A stretch of DNA of 64,000 nt from Apiosordaria backusii (lineage: Eukaryota > Ascomycota > Sordariomycetes > Sordariales > Lasiosphaeriaceae), in NCBI GenBank assembly GCA_030549205.1, contig JAUKTV010000004.1, positions 2,976,001 through 3,040,000 on the forward strand, written 5' to 3'. Made by a program: the position numbers and the translations under genes. The notes below the pieces were generated by a model that worked only from the letters and a program-made list of their open reading frames with translations, searched no databases and was not told the origin of the DNA. Within the stretch, counting starts at the first letter, position 1. Each line of letters opens with the position of its first letter. This document shows positions 36,049-48,186 of the stretch, one piece after another.

Positions 36049-37941
36049 ATGGCCTCTAAATTCAGCTCCAATACGTCATCATCACCTCCTCCTGAATCCG
36101 TCAACAACGGCAGCGATGGCAGCAACAGGAGACTGGGAATTACAGTCTTTTCGGGAGGTATGTTTTATTCGTGAGAGAATCCTTTTGGGTTATGAAAAGG
36201 GGCCGTGGAACGGTGTCTACCTGAAGCAGATATGTCTGAGATGGTTTCTTGAGGTGAGACGGGATGAGATACATCTGTTTACGCTCCCTGATAAAGTCTC
36301 GATGGGGCCAGTTCATGAGTATTTGCAGTCCCATGGGATGTTCAATGGGCAGTTACATGTACATCAGATCATGACTTACCCTTGAGCACTCAGAAGGACG
36401 ACATTCATACAGTTCCCCTCTCCTGTTACTCTCATCACCTACCTTTACCACAAATACTTACAAGCTTCGAACTAGGCACCGCAGCGAACAACCTCGTGGA
36501 CCTCTTTAACAGAATCGCCCGCCCATCATCATCCCCGCCGCGGTCCGTCACCCCATCCTCCTCATCGGCAGCCACCACCAGTAAGAATGGAGATGATGAT
36601 GAACCGTACTACTCGCAAGAAGGTAACCGCCAACGCCAACTAAACTACATCATCCCCATCTCCGACAACGGCGGCTCTTCGTCAGAACTCATCCGTTTTG
36701 TCGGCGGTCCCTCGGTAGGCGACATCCGCTCCCGCCTCGTTCGGCTCATCCCCTCCAACCTCACCTCCCGCGAGACGTCCTCCCTACGCGTGCTCTTTGA
36801 GCACCGCCTTTCCCCCGACCCTATCAAGGCGAGGGGGCAATGGGCCGAGATTGTCGAGTCGCGCTCTTTGCTGTGGGCGTATATTTCTGGCGAGAAGAAG
36901 GAGCTGATTCGATCAGTATTGAATATCCTCAATGCAGAAATTGTAAAGAGGGCAAGACCGCCGAATGTTTTCAATTTTGCGGGGGCATCAGTGGGGAACA
37001 TGTTTTTAACCGGGGCGAGGTTGCTGACGGGGAGTTTTGAGGCGGGGATTTATTTGCTGAGGATGATTTGCGAGATTCCTAGCTGGGTGAGGGTCTTGCC
37101 GGCGGTGAACAGCAATCATACGCATCATATCTCTGCGGGGTGGGTGAATAATAACAGTGAAAACAAGGGGGAAAAGAGGGGGGTGTTGACGGGCCAGGTG
37201 GCGATTAGTCACCCAAGTGAGCCGACTAGTATTCCTGATGAGGGGGTGCCGAGTTATCTGGGCTTGACGGGGGTGGTGGCGAGGTTGGAGGATGACGACG
37301 AGCAGGGCATGCCGGGGAGCTTGCCGGTGCTGAGGAGACAGAACCTAAAGTTTAGCAAGGAGGAGGAGGAGGATTTGCCGGGGGGGAAGGGGACGACGAT
37401 TGAGAGAGTTTGGTATATCAATCTGTACGGGCATGAGATCATGCCGAAGGCGAATTCGGAGGTGGTGAGGGAGCTGAGGGAGGGGACCGAGGTGGTGGTG
37501 TATAGCGTGGGGAGTCTTTATACTAGTATTGTGCCGAGTTTGATACTGAAGGAAGTTGGGGAGTCGATTGAGACGGTGGAGGGGATCAGGAAGAAGGTGT
37601 TGATTTTGAACAGCAAGTTGGACAGGGAGACGAGGGGAATGGATGCGTCGGCGTTTATAAAGGCGATTTGGAGGGCTTGTGTGGAGTGTCGAAGGCCGGG
37701 GGATGTGGAAAAGATGGAGTGGAGAAGGGTGGTGACGCATTTGGTGTATATTGATCCTGCACAGGTCGAGCAGGAGGAGATGAGGAAGGATATGCCACAA
37801 GTGGATGCTGATTACCTGGAGACGCTGGGGATTCACTGTGCCCCTGTCCAAGGTAGGGCCGTTGGAGAGGGCAAGGCGAGGATGATGAGATACGATGAGG
37901 AGGATTTGAGGGAGACGCTGGAGAGAATCATTAATTTGTGA
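36049..37941 (+). CDS. CofD/YvcK-fold (UPF0052) protein
   Basis: Exons are 36049-36157 and 36476-37941 (318-nt intron), giving 524 residues. Splicing reconstitutes the family's N-terminal strand-loop, LGITVFSGGTAANNLVDLF; the second and third residues of the GGT loop come from opposite sides of the intron. The second hallmark is LIRFVGGPSVGDIRSRLVRL. A further block is KARGQWAEIVESRSLLWAYI, and the substrate-site region is RPPNVFNFAGASVGNMFLTG. In bacteria and archaea the fold includes CofD (2-phospho-L-lactate transferase of coenzyme F420) and YvcK/GlmR (UDP-sugar-binding, cell-wall and gluconeogenesis control). Fungi are not known to make F420, so the role here is unknown. A purely downstream start at 36382 would lose the GGT loop, which is why I chose 36049. 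A Ser-rich insert follows near residue 55. Confidence 0.85.
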
Positions 37942-40720
37942 GCTTGCTCGCTTTTGTTTTGGGTTTATAATATGAAGACGTCGCGGAAATTCCAAGGGGG
38001 TGTTTCTTGTTTCTGGTCGGCTATCTTTCTTGAAGGCACAACGGCCTGGCAGTGTATACAGCGGTGTTTCTTTCATGGAGATAGATTAGAGCGTTCATGT
38101 TGTACAACATATAATCAAGTTAGACACCTCGTTAAACTGTAAGGTGGTGTGAGGTATACAAATTACACAGCTACTCTGGTTAGGTCGTGTGGTCTTGGAA
38201 AGTTACCTGAGTTGTGATCGCGGGAGACGTGCATGCAGCAACGCCCGGGCTTTGTCACCTTGCCCTACTACTGTGCTGTTGGGAAGGCCTCGTGGCATAC
38301 CAAGGCCAGGTCTTGACAGAATCGGCATCGAATCGAATCCAGATGACTAAAACGCATGAGAGGGGCAACACAGCGTCTGCCGCCTCTGGCTAGCTGTTTA
38401 TGTTGCGCAACCTCAGTAAAACACGAATAAGTGGATGTGATTTGTGATGGCATTGATATAGCAGAACCTAAATTTTCAGGACACCGAGACCGGAACATTC
38501 TCCCCTGAGAAACTGCTCATTCGGTGGGAAAGGATATTTATCAACCTCCTGTTTCTGGCCCCGACAGCGTTGAAACGAGAACATGGGAATGACGAGCAGA
38601 AGAGCAGAAGAGCCTCGGTCTACGAGAGGAGATACGATAGCCAGACGGCTCGGTGGGAAGTGCGCCCCGCCGTCTGGAAGCGAGTTCGGGTCAGATGATT
38701 GGCAACGGGAGCACAAGGCCGTTGGACTTTATATATACGACTCTGATGAGCTGTACATCGTCTGCGTGAACCACGACTTGTACTACTTACAGCCTGATGT
38801 TCTTCATGCAGCGTCTAGCCCGCCAGGTCTGGAATGCTTGAATCAGACTACCGAAAAGTGTACGTATACATACACTACATAAAGCAAGGGCTTGTTAAAA
38901 GTCTGGATCTGCTCCCAGCGTAGGATGCGAATTGGAGCAACCTGGAAAAGCAAGACGTCGGCCATTTAAAAAGGTCGACGTAATCCTTGCCGCCTTTTCC
39001 ATCAGGCGGCCCCTTGCACGCTTGGGAGCTCTCAGTGGCCAATCAGACAGCAGAGAAGGTGATGATCAGATGCAAAGTGCATGTCCAGTGCATGTCCAGT
39101 GCATTTCCAGCGAGGGCGTGGTAGGGTAGGCTCCGAGTCGATCTGACGGGATGGGCAAGTGGGGAACTTGACGTCCAGCATGAGACTTGGGCGTCCCTCC
39201 GCTTGCCCCACTCTACACTCGAGCGACTCCACGTGAGGGGTCAGCTCCCCCGACTGCCGCCCAGCCTCGAGGTTCCTTTCCTTATCGCGCCCTAACAATG
39301 CTGCTGTATCGCGGGGATAACCACCATGGGCCCATTCTGACCCCCATTTGACATGGACCGGACCGTGTTTGCCTGCCTTCCGAGTGCGTTCAACAACTGT
39401 CGTCTTGTCTCCACAGAATGCATGAGATATATGATCCATCATCCCGACACTCGCGCCCCGTCATCGTCGTCATCACCGCCATCCGCCAGCAGCCACCACT
39501 TGACCCAGTCAAGGCTTTCCCTTGATTACCAACACGCTACAACCACCCAGTGAAGTCAACAGGCTTCTCAAAGCTGACTTTGGAGTTAGAACTTTTTAGC
39601 GCAATTCAAAGGTAAGCCTTGACAGCCTTGGGTGCCTCCTTTGTGATGTTCCCCTCCTTCTCCACGCCCAGGTCGCTCTGAAAAGAGCCACCAGCTTTGC
39701 CCCGGACAAAGAACAGACGGTCGAAAGGGTGGTCATTTAGGTGACGACACCGCGGCCACCTGACAAAACAATTGGTTCGACCGGACTACCATTGTGCGTT
39801 GTTCTGCGCAGGACGTAGGCAGCCCCCAAGGGACGAGTCCCAAGAGCCGTCAGATCGCTCTGGTGTAAATACCGGCATCTTGTTAGCGGGCACGGGCACT
39901 TGATGCACCCCAGTGTTTGGGCCAACCTTATCCATAACACGACAGAGGTATCGCTGACCGCCTCCTGTTAGTCGTCGGCAGGTCTCACTCATTTCACCGC
40001 CCAAGCGCCAGCTGTTTCGCCTCTTTACGGCAGCCGTTTGCCTCCTTTCATTGCGAGGCGCCCGTCTGCCTGGAGAGTTCGCCTACCAGCAATCAAGTAC
40101 TTCATACCTTTGTTGTGCGACACACCCCCTCTGTCCAATCCCCAGCATTCACTTGACTGCCTGAGGCCCCTCTCTGGTCATTGCGTCGCTCCCTCCAAGC
40201 TTCCGACCGACCATCCCATTTTGTCCCCATCTCTCCTCCTTCCTTCCTTCCATCCTCCTCGCAAGGGCATCCAGCTCTCAATCACCAGCCTCGACTCTCC
40301 CCCCCCTTCAATCCACACCGCCTACATCGCACAGCACATCATACAATCCGATCACCGCCTGACTACTTGGAGCGGCATCTCTCAACCCACCATCAAGTAC
40401 TGCCTCCCCAGACTTGTCCGCTGCATTCGCACGCCCGGGCGAGATCATCAAGGGAGGGCAATCATTACGACACCCCGTGTTTGCTCACGAGCAGCATTTT
40501 AGGTTGTGAGTCGCTCCCGCACTTTGGCTTTTGACACATGCAACCAACCCCCCCCGCCTCACGTCCCGTCAGCATGTGGTCTGTGCCGTTTGGACAGCCT
40601 CTCCGCTCTTTCTTCCTCCTGCCCCGGTTCCATTGTCATCAACACCACCATCCACAGCATCGCTGTTTCTTCAAAGCATCCATTTCCATCGTTTCCTAAC
40701 TGACATCTTCCTAGCCGACA
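37942..40720. other. Intergenic region upstream of NBR1
   Basis: No supported gene is seen over 2.8 kb. Around 39077-39112 the phrase GTCCAGTGCAT is directly repeated. The C/T-rich sequence from about 40040 to 40720 looks like a long promoter and leader for NBR1. Several overlapping open frames there are low-complexity Pro/Ser/His reading of pyrimidine-rich DNA. Confidence 0.45.
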
Positions 40721-43337
40721 ATGTCAACCGGCATCATGGCCCCCACACCGGCGTCGGCCCCCCAGGTCACGCCCGCTACCCTCGTCACTCTCAAGGTCAA
40801 CTATCATGGGACAACACGCCGATTTAAGCTCCCCTTGCGGGAAATGGTTCCCAACTTGCTCGAGAACAGGGTTAGTTCTGCCATCCTTGTGCTTTGTATC
40901 GGGTAGCGATGATGATACTGATAGTCTTGAATAGCTCCGAGCAGTTCTGAACATCCGCGGTGATGCCGATGTCTTGTTCGAGAGATATTCCGACTCTGCC
41001 ACTTCCTACGTGGTGCTGGACACAGCAAACACGGCGGTTTACAAGCAGCTCTATCGCGCTGCCAAAGCTAAGCAGAAGCTCAAGCTTCGCGTGACGGTTA
41101 AGGAGACACCAGCCCAAGCATCCCTTGACTCGCTCATCCAAACCGCAGAGCCCGTTGAAACGCCCGCCGAGAAGCCTGTGGAAGAGCCTGTCGAAAAGCC
41201 GGTTGGGACTCCCAAAGAGATGGTGGAAGCCAAAGAAGGGCCTAAGCCAGCTTCAGTAGCCGATGACGTCGAGGAAGAAACGCCTGCAACTTTGTCGAGC
41301 TCTGCTGAAGGTTCCGAGGACCTTGAGCAAGCAAAGCCCGCTGAGCAAATCCAACCTGCTAAGCTCCCAGAAGTTGCTGAGGAACCCAGGCTTTCCCTAT
41401 ATCAGGAGGCAATTCTCCGTTTGCAGGAGCAGCAGCAGTGCTCCATTCCCCCCGCTATTCGGCCAAACTATGCTGTGTGCTGCAACAGCTGCGATTCGAA
41501 CGTCCCCGACGCCCACTATCACTGTTCGAAGTGCGACAACGGCGATTTTGATCTCTGCCAGCAGTGCGTGGACGCAGGTATTGCGTGCTCCGGTGCCGAC
41601 CATTGGCTGATCAAGCGGTTTATCAAGAACGGCCTGATTATCAGCAGCACCACAGAGACATTGCCTCCCAAGCAAGTCAAGCAAACAGCTCCACCATCTC
41701 CCCCGGCCGAGCCACCTTGCGCCGCCCCAGTCTCCTCGGAGCGCATAATTCCCGTCTTCAACGGCCTTGCCTACTCCAGCATGCGTACCTGCAACTGCTG
41801 TGTTCAGGAGCTTCCCGAGGTTGAGTTTGTCCACTGCTCGACCTGCGACGACTATGACCTTTGCCGTCGTTGCTTCGCCAAGAACACCCATGGTCACCAT
41901 CCCAAGCACGCCTTTGTTGCCGCTGTCGAGGGAACACGTTTGGAGCCTGATGTCGCTCGCCGCCTTGGCGCGGGCCGTGGTCAAAAGCACAACGCCATCT
42001 GCGATGGTTGCGATGCAAACATCCGGGGCATTCGCCACAAGTGCCTGAACTGCCCTGACTGGGATTACTGCACCGACTGCATGGCAAACGCCTCCTTCAT
42101 TCACCCTGGCCATCGGTTTGTGCCCATCTATGAGCCGCTTGAATATGCGGGTATTTCCGACTTATTTGCCCGCCCTACTCATCAGGGTATCTGCTGCGAT
42201 GGCCCCCTCTGCTCAGTTAACCGCAACAACTACACTTACATCGTGGGAGACCGTTACAAGTGCGCTGTCTGCAACGACACTGACTTCTGCGAGGCTTGCG
42301 AAGCTTGTCCAGCCAACACCCACAACCGTACTCATCCTCTCATCAAGTTCAAGACACCCGTTAGACATGTCAGCGTCACCACTACGGGAGAAAATGAGAA
42401 CGGCCGAGCCATCCCTACCATGGGAGATCGTCGTCCACGCGTGACCACTTCTCGGGCCACCGAGATCAACCCCCCAGTACTGTCGTCCTCCAACGTGCAG
42501 ACAGTTGTTGATGTGAAGCCTGTGGAGCCCGAAATCAAGAAGGAGAAGGTGGAGGAGAAGCCCCTTGAGAAGGTTGAGATCAAGGTTGAGGAGCCCGTGA
42601 AGCCTATCCTGCAAGCTGCTCCTGCTGCCCCCGCTGAGCTTGTTGCTGTCTTCGTCACGGATACCATTGCCGATGGTACCGTCATGGAGCCCAACCACGT
42701 CTTTGAGCAGACCTGGATTCTGCGCAACGAGGGCAAGACCGCGTGGCCCGCTGGATGCTCTGTCATGTTTGTTGGCGGCGATTATATGGGCCATGTTGAC
42801 TCGACTCATCCTGCTGCTACTCAAGAGCTCCGGGCCTCCAATGTGTCAACTGTCTGCTATTCGCCGATCCTCCCTGGCGAGGAGTTCCCCTTCACCGTCC
42901 TGCTTAGAACCCCTCTGCGCACAGGCAGAATTGTTTCTAACTGGCGGTTGACCACCCCCGATGGTCTCAAGTTCGGTCACCGCCTATGGTGTGATGTTAA
43001 GGTCGAGCACCCCAAGGTTGTTCCTCCCATCGTTTCCCAGCCTGTGAAGGAGGAGCGCGAGGTTATTGCCAAGTCAGAGCCCGAGGTCGCAGCCAAGGAG
43101 GAGATTGAACCCCAGCAGAGTCAGATGATCTTCCCCAAGCTTGAGAAGGAGTCGCCCGTCTCCAGCTTGCATGAGGATGCCAAGTCCGAGTCTGCGGTCA
43201 CATACGATCAGTATGAGGACTGCGAGGATGATGACTGGGATGCTGCCGAGTCGGACGAGGCCTTCTTGACCGACGAGGAATACGACATTCTCGATGCTTC
43301 CGACGAAGAGTACACCGAGGCTCGCTCTCGCAAATAA
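40721..43337 (+). CDS. NBR1: NBR1-type selective autophagy receptor (PB1, four ZZ fingers, FW domain, LIR)
   Basis: NBR1 links cargo to the autophagosome (pexophagy, aggregates or, in some fungi, vacuolar hydrolases). Exons are 40721-40870 and 40935-43337 (64-nt intron inside the PB1 domain), giving 850 residues. Residues about 20-115 are PB1-like (VTLKVNYHGTTRRFKL). Four ZZ-type zinc fingers follow near 228-275, 334-380, 403-450 and 468-530, e.g. CNSCDSNVPDAHYHC and CDGCDANIRGIRHKC. The FW (four-tryptophan) domain spans about 617-740 with FEQTWILRNEGKTAWPAGC and SNWRLTTPDGLKFGHRLWC. Pro/Glu/Lys linkers separate these. The acidic C-terminus contains a classical LIR/AIM, YDIL at residues 833-836 preceded by acidic residues, for Atg8 binding. 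No UBA domain is seen, as in other filamentous fungi. Confidence 0.94.
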
Positions 43338-44392
43338 GTCTGCAGTAACAACTTCTACAAAGATCACTGCGTAGGATGAATTCTTGTCGCCTTGCTAGTC
43401 CCGCGAATAACACCCATGGCTCCGTCTGTGAACCTGGCGGCGTGTACACGAGTATTGTATATCACGGGATACTGTACAGACACTGGGACACGGTGAGCAG
43501 CTGAGCACATCCCACTAGGTGCCTGTACATTGGTCCCGCTTTAATTCCGAAATAGCAGCGGACTAAGGTGCCAGGTGTTTTCGGGTTGATTTCTAGTTTT
43601 GATTGGTTGGATGGGTATCATGGGAACACACAACAGTGGTGCTCAAAACTGGTTGGTGCAGTGTTTACCTGGTATGGGCTTAACTCTCTACTCCGGTCAT
43701 TCTTTCTTTGCAGAGCAACAAAAAACCACTATGATCAGAGTGGCTCGATCAAGAGCGCGACAAACAAATCATGTCGTACCCGTCTACTCACCATCAGATC
43801 GCAGCGCATCATGGCGCACCTTCACGGTTTGAGGGGCTGTTTAGTAGGCAACTTCTAAAGTTTGCTTCTAGCAGTGTTGAGGTGATCCTTTCTACCATTT
43901 CGCAGAAGTGTTTTGGTCAATGAGGAGGACCTAGGAGCGCTGAATGGGTAAAGGGGATTGTTATTTGCCCGTAGTTATTCTCCACACGGTTGACGATGCG
44001 TTTGTTTGCTTTGTCTCTTGTGCTTTTTACTTCTACTGAAGGTAACGTCGTCATGGGTTGAAATCAAGTATTTCCTTTTTTCTACTTTGTTAAGTGTAAC
44101 TTTTTCGGGTCAGGAGCTCTTTTCAGATTGCTATTCTCAGTTTTCACGATCAAGTAACTCCGTAGCTAGGACAGTTAGGGAATGGGAAATGAATCAGTTA
44201 TCATCCTTGATGGACGTTTGCTATGTGAATGAACAGTGCATCGTGCCAAATAATAAGACACTGAGAATTCGGAGACGTTCGTTTCAATGTCTGAACACAC
44301 AAGTGGGTATACATTTATGAAAATATGAAAGTCTCCTCTTATCTTCCAATCCAGCATTATACCTTTGAAAACCACCCAAAAAGACCCATCTG
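43338..44392. other. Convergent 3' region NBR1 / RRM protein
   Basis: This 1.05-kb stretch holds two 3'UTRs and spacer. Short open frames without motifs occur; nothing else is seen. Confidence 0.5.
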
Positions 44393-45703
44393 CTACTCGA
44401 AAGTAGTCTTCTTACCCGTCGGCGCAACAGCCGCACCGGTAAGCCTAGCCACGTTGATATCCTGGTGATATTTCGGGTCCTTCTTCCTGTCCTCTCTCGG
44501 CTTCCACTCCTTCTTTTCCTTGACCTCTGTGGCACCCTCGCCACCCCCAGCACCATTCTGCTCCCTCCTTTGCGCCCCGCCCTTCCCTCTAAATCTCTTC
44601 TGATATCTCGTCTGATCGTCCTCCGCCAACTCAATCTTGAGCGTCCTCCCCAGAAGCTGGTTAACCCACCACTTTCTCGTCTTGACTCTTGGCTCTTCCT
44701 TTGGCTGTTTCTTCGCTGGCTTCTTCTCCTCCTCCTCCTCCTCCTTATTATCCTTGTCTTCGTCATCGTCCTGTTCTCCCTCCTTCTTTTCGGCATCCTC
44801 TTCTTCCGGCTTTTCGTCCACATCCATAAAATCCTCCACCGTGTCTATCGTCTCCCTCACCTTGACAAACCCCTTGACTGCCCACTGCGCCGCGTCGGCA
44901 GTCTCAAAGTTGACCCAGCCGTACCCCTTGCACTTGCCCGTGTCTTCAAACGTGGCGACCTTCACCCAGCGGATGGGGCCGCACTTGTGGAAGTGCTCCC
45001 TTAGATCGTCTTCTGTCACTTGGAAGGACAGGTTGCCGACGAAGACCTTGGTTGATGTGCTCGCCGGAGCAGCGGTGATTGGTTTGGCAGCACCGTTGGT
45101 CAAATCAACAGGCGCGGGCTCCTCCTTCTTCTCTGGTCTTCCCTCAAAGCTCTTGGCGTCCTTGATAAGGACTTTTCGGCGGTACCATTCTGTTTCGGAA
45201 AGGGAAATAGCCGCGACGTTGGCTTCGTAGGTGGCAAAATCAACATAGGCAAAACCGCGGTTTTCGGTAGGCTTCTTGGGTCCGGCGCCGGGAGCAGCAG
45301 AGGGTTTGGCGGTGGGGAGGTGGACACGGGTGATGTCCTCGAGGGTGATGGCGCCGCCGGAGTTGTCGACGAACCATTGCTTGAGTTCTTGCTTGGTGAC
45401 GGTGAAGCGGAGGTTGCCTATCCAGACGCCGTAGGGGGAGCGTTCCTTCTTCTCTTTCTTGGGCTTGGTTTCGCCGTCGGCGGCTTTGGGAGAATCGGAA
45501 TCGGAGTCGCCTTCGTCGTCGGATTTGGGTTTGGCAGGGAGGGATTTGCCCTTTTTGAGGAGACGTTTGGCTTTTTTGGAGGGGGGTTCGGGGAGGTTGA
45601 TGTCGACTTCGATTTCGGTGAGGTCGGTTTTGCGCTTCTTCGAGGAGGACTTTTCATTCTTGACCTCGGGGGAGGAAGGCGGGGAGGAGGACTCGGTTGA
45701 CAT
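44393..45703 (-). CDS. Two-RRM nucleolar-type RNA-binding protein (Rnp24-like)
   Basis: A single exon of 436 residues from the ATG at 45703. The N-terminus is Ser/Lys-rich with basic clusters (SSSKKRKTDLTEI, KKAKRLLKKGKSL), probably nuclear or nucleolar targeting. RRM1 is near residues 92-178 (RNP2 VWIGNLRF, RNP1 GFAYVDFA). RRM2 is near 216-295 (RNP2 VFVGNLSF, RNP1 KGYGWVNF). An acidic run (EEDAEKKEGEQDDDEDKDN) and a basic RG/K-rich tail follow (RFRGKGGAQRREQ). The layout matches S. pombe Rnp24 and related nucleolar RNA-binding proteins, so a ribosome-biogenesis role is inferred. The frame stays open upstream to 45952, but that stretch reads like a 5'UTR (pyrimidine-rich, no conserved sequence), so the later ATG is preferred. 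It is divergent from STS1. Confidence 0.85.
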   Translation of the reverse strand: MSTESSSPPSSPEVKNEKSSSKKRKTDLTEIEVDINLPEPPSKKAKRLLKKGKSLPAKPKSDDEGDSDSDSPKAADGETKPKKEKKERSPYGVWIGNLRFTVTKQELKQWFVDNSGGAITLEDITRVHLPTAKPSAAPGAGPKKPTENRGFAYVDFATYEANVAAISLSETEWYRRKVLIKDAKSFEGRPEKKEEPAPVDLTNGAAKPITAAPASTSTKVFVGNLSFQVTEDDLREHFHKCGPIRWVKVATFEDTGKCKGYGWVNFETADAAQWAVKGFVKVRETIDTVEDFMDVDEKPEEEDAEKKEGEQDDDEDKDNKEEEEEEKKPAKKQPKEEPRVKTRKWWVNQLLGRTLKIELAEDDQTRYQKRFRGKGGAQRREQNGAGGGEGATEVKEKKEWKPREDRKKDPKYHQDINVARLTGAAVAPTGKKTTFE

Positions 45704-47157
45704 TGTTGGGGTTGTGAGTGGTGATAGTGGCAGAGAGAGAAGTTGTCTGGGATGGTCGAGGTTAGGACCGGTGATGTTCTCCGGTGCAGCAAACAGATGG
45801 ATTTTTGGCGGTGTTGGAAATTTTGCTTTGGGCGATAAGCGATAAGGAAAACAAGCATCCATCAACTGCGGGGGCCCTGGACGGGTAGCCGCTTTGCTCC
45901 ACACCCCGCTAGATCGATGTTCAGCTTCAATGACGGCACTGGCCAGGCACACGAACGACGGGGCACTGAACTAACTGTCTCGTGTGACCGGTAGATACTG
46001 TTGTACGGTAGCTTCTAAGAAGCTCTCTTACTCGTATAGGAACACTTGTTTGACACAGCAGGCCGGATCTTGATACATGCGCATTTGCGCGGATGGGCGT
46101 CCAACCATGGATCCCATCTCCAAATGGTATCTCACCTGCTGTTGTTGGTTCACAAACACCGAGGACATTCCGCGGCCGCACGCATTGTCAGGTAACATAG
46201 CGGGTAGGTACCTCAGGCGTGCGATAATATCTGGGTGTAGTATTCGTCATCAGGCGATCACGGGGAGGGCGTTTTGCGCCGCTGCCAGACATGTACCTCC
46301 TGAGCTTCCGAAGGAGGTAAGGGGCTGTCTCGAGGGTTATTAATACGTATGATAATCTTTTACGGGCCCTGATTCCCGATGTTTCTTCCCAGTGCTTGTG
46401 AAATCTATGAATCCCGAATTTGCGGAGAGGTCTCGTGGTACTCAAGTCAGCTCCTCCAGTCGTCCGTGACAACAGGCGGAAGCTGGACCCAGAGCTGGTG
46501 GATCCATTGATACCCGACCCGTACGTTTAAAAGTCCCATTAAAACTCACGTGCTATAGAGCTTGGCAAAGAACAAATGCAACAAACCCATGGAAGGACTT
46601 GTCTTGTGCTTTGACCGCTTCTGTTTGTGTGTTCAAGATTCCAACGAGATTGCAAAGACGGCTTTGAAGCATGTGCTGCGTGTGCTGTTCCCTGAAAGAC
46701 TGCATATGCGCAAGGCAGGAGGGCGCTGGGAACCGGCATCGAGGATCCCAAGACTGCCATTTGCTGCCCCTTTGGGCTAGTTTTATGGGAAGCCAGCAAA
46801 CCAGCGGCGGGCAAATTCCTCGTTGTTGATCCACTTTGACGCAGCCCTTGCTCCCCCAAACTTCCTGGACCACTTCAACACTTCACTTCCTGAGTGGTCC
46901 GGCCCAAGCCAGCGAGCCAGGGTCGCCTGGATGCTCTCTGGTCACTCTCCGCCGCACCTCCTCAATTTTCCCATCCCACTCCACACAGACCGCCGCCTCT
47001 CATCTTCCTTCAATTCACCTCTTGACATCTGGCAACCGGCGAGTCGTCCGCCTGCTGCGCTGTCCGCAAAACCCCAACCAGACAAACCTCCTCAGTCCAC
47101 AAACCCGACGTCGCTAAGCTGCAGAGGAACCGGCTTTGCTGCACCCGCAACCGCACA
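45704..47157. other. Divergent region RRM protein / STS1
   Basis: This 1.45-kb promoter region serves two genes. No other gene is seen; overlapping open frames of about 100 codons near 46540-46870 lie on both strands without motifs. Confidence 0.5.
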
Positions 47158-48186
47158 ATGAATGCTGTGTTGTCGCCGCAACCACCGATTTTCCCTCATC
47201 AGCACGAAACCGCCCGAATCTCGCCTTCTCGATCCAGTACGTACTCTCCCTCATCTCTGTTTTGGCCCGCCATGATGCACACACGCAAGCGGATGTTCCG
47301 CAGCCCAACTGGTCCTCGGGTCCAATTTACTGACCCTTTTTCAGTATCACCATACAATATGGCGTCCAGAAAGCGGAAAGCCGACGACGATAACGACGAT
47401 ATGTCGGTCTCGCCGCTGAGCTCGCCTGCCCTTCCATCGAGACCGATTGCCAGGCCGTCAAAAAAGGTTCGGCAAGCCAACGACGACGTAGCGGCCCGGC
47501 CATTATCTCTTCCCCGTCTTCTCGAGACCCTCGACAACAATCAGCTCAGAACAGTGCTCCAGACCATCTGCGAGCGACACCCCGATATTGGGCACGAGGT
47601 GGTAACTAGCGCGCCACGACCGACCGTCACCTGTGCGCTCGATATTTTGGCCGGCTACCGGGAAAAGTTACGAGCTGCTATGCCTTTGGGGCACACGAAT
47701 TCCGATTATGCGTATTTCCGGGTGAGGCAGCAGCTGGCCTCTCTTCTTGATGCCATTTCCGACTTCACTTCGCAATTCCTCCCACCTTTGGAGCAGCAGA
47801 CCAACGTATCATTGCAATTTCTGGACGGTGTTACCAAAGTCATTCACGAGCTTCCCGACTGGGAGAACCAATCACACCGCCACCACAAGGACGCTGCGTA
47901 CGATGAGATCTCGGCGGCATGGGCTCTGGTAATTACGGAGGCTGCGAAACGTGGTGGAGGCTTTATTCTGCACACCGGAGGTTGGGATCAGAGACTAGCG
48001 AAGCACAATCAACAATCGGGAGGGAAGCTGCAACAAGCCATCAACGCCTTGACACACGAAGTTGGATGGGAAGGACACAACCCGATTACCGACACCCCAG
48101 CTCCTTCAGGGAGGGACCCGAATTCGATCCTGAACCAGCTTATTAACGGTACATACGGTTCACCTGTTCGCGTTGGGCCTTGGTAG
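47158..48186 (+). CDS. STS1: STS1/Cut8, tethering factor for the nuclear proteasome
   Basis: STS1/Cut8 docks 26S proteasomes at the nuclear envelope and is itself short-lived. Exons are 47158-47236 and 47345-48186, giving 306 residues. The N-terminus MNAVLSPQPPIFPHQHE and then SPSRS|ISPYNMASRKRK matches fungal STS1 after removal of a 108-nt intron (GTACGT donor, TACTGAC branch site, TTTTCAG acceptor). The intron is a multiple of three without stops, so unspliced reading would give a 36-residue insert absent from the family. The core includes PLSLPRLLETLDNNQLRTVL, HEVVTSAPRPTV, DYAYFRVRQQLASLLDAISD and EISAAWALVITEAAKRGGGF. It ends KLAKHNQ-like (RLAKHNQQSGGKLQQA). The basic RKRKADDD is a nuclear signal. 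The family is confident. Confidence 0.93.
   Translation: MNAVLSPQPPIFPHQHETARISPSRSSTYSPSSLFWPAMMHTRKRMFRSPTGPRVQFTDPFSVSPYNMASRKRKADDDNDDMSVSPLSSPALPSRPIARPSKKVRQANDDVAARPLSLPRLLETLDNNQLRTVLQTICERHPDIGHEVVTSAPRPTVTCALDILAGYREKLRAAMPLGHTNSDYAYFRVRQQLASLLDAISDFTSQFLPPLEQQTNVSLQFLDGVTKVIHELPDWENQSHRHHKDAAYDEISAAWALVITEAAKRGGGFILHTGGWDQRLAKHNQQSGGKLQQAINALTHEVGWEGHNPITDTPAPSGRDPNSILNQLINGTYGSPVRVGPW

Noticed and set aside
45704..45952. Upstream in-frame extension of the two-RRM protein
   Set aside because: Reads like leader sequence (pyrimidine-rich, low complexity); the ATG at 45703 begins the Ser/Lys-rich N-terminus typical of the family.
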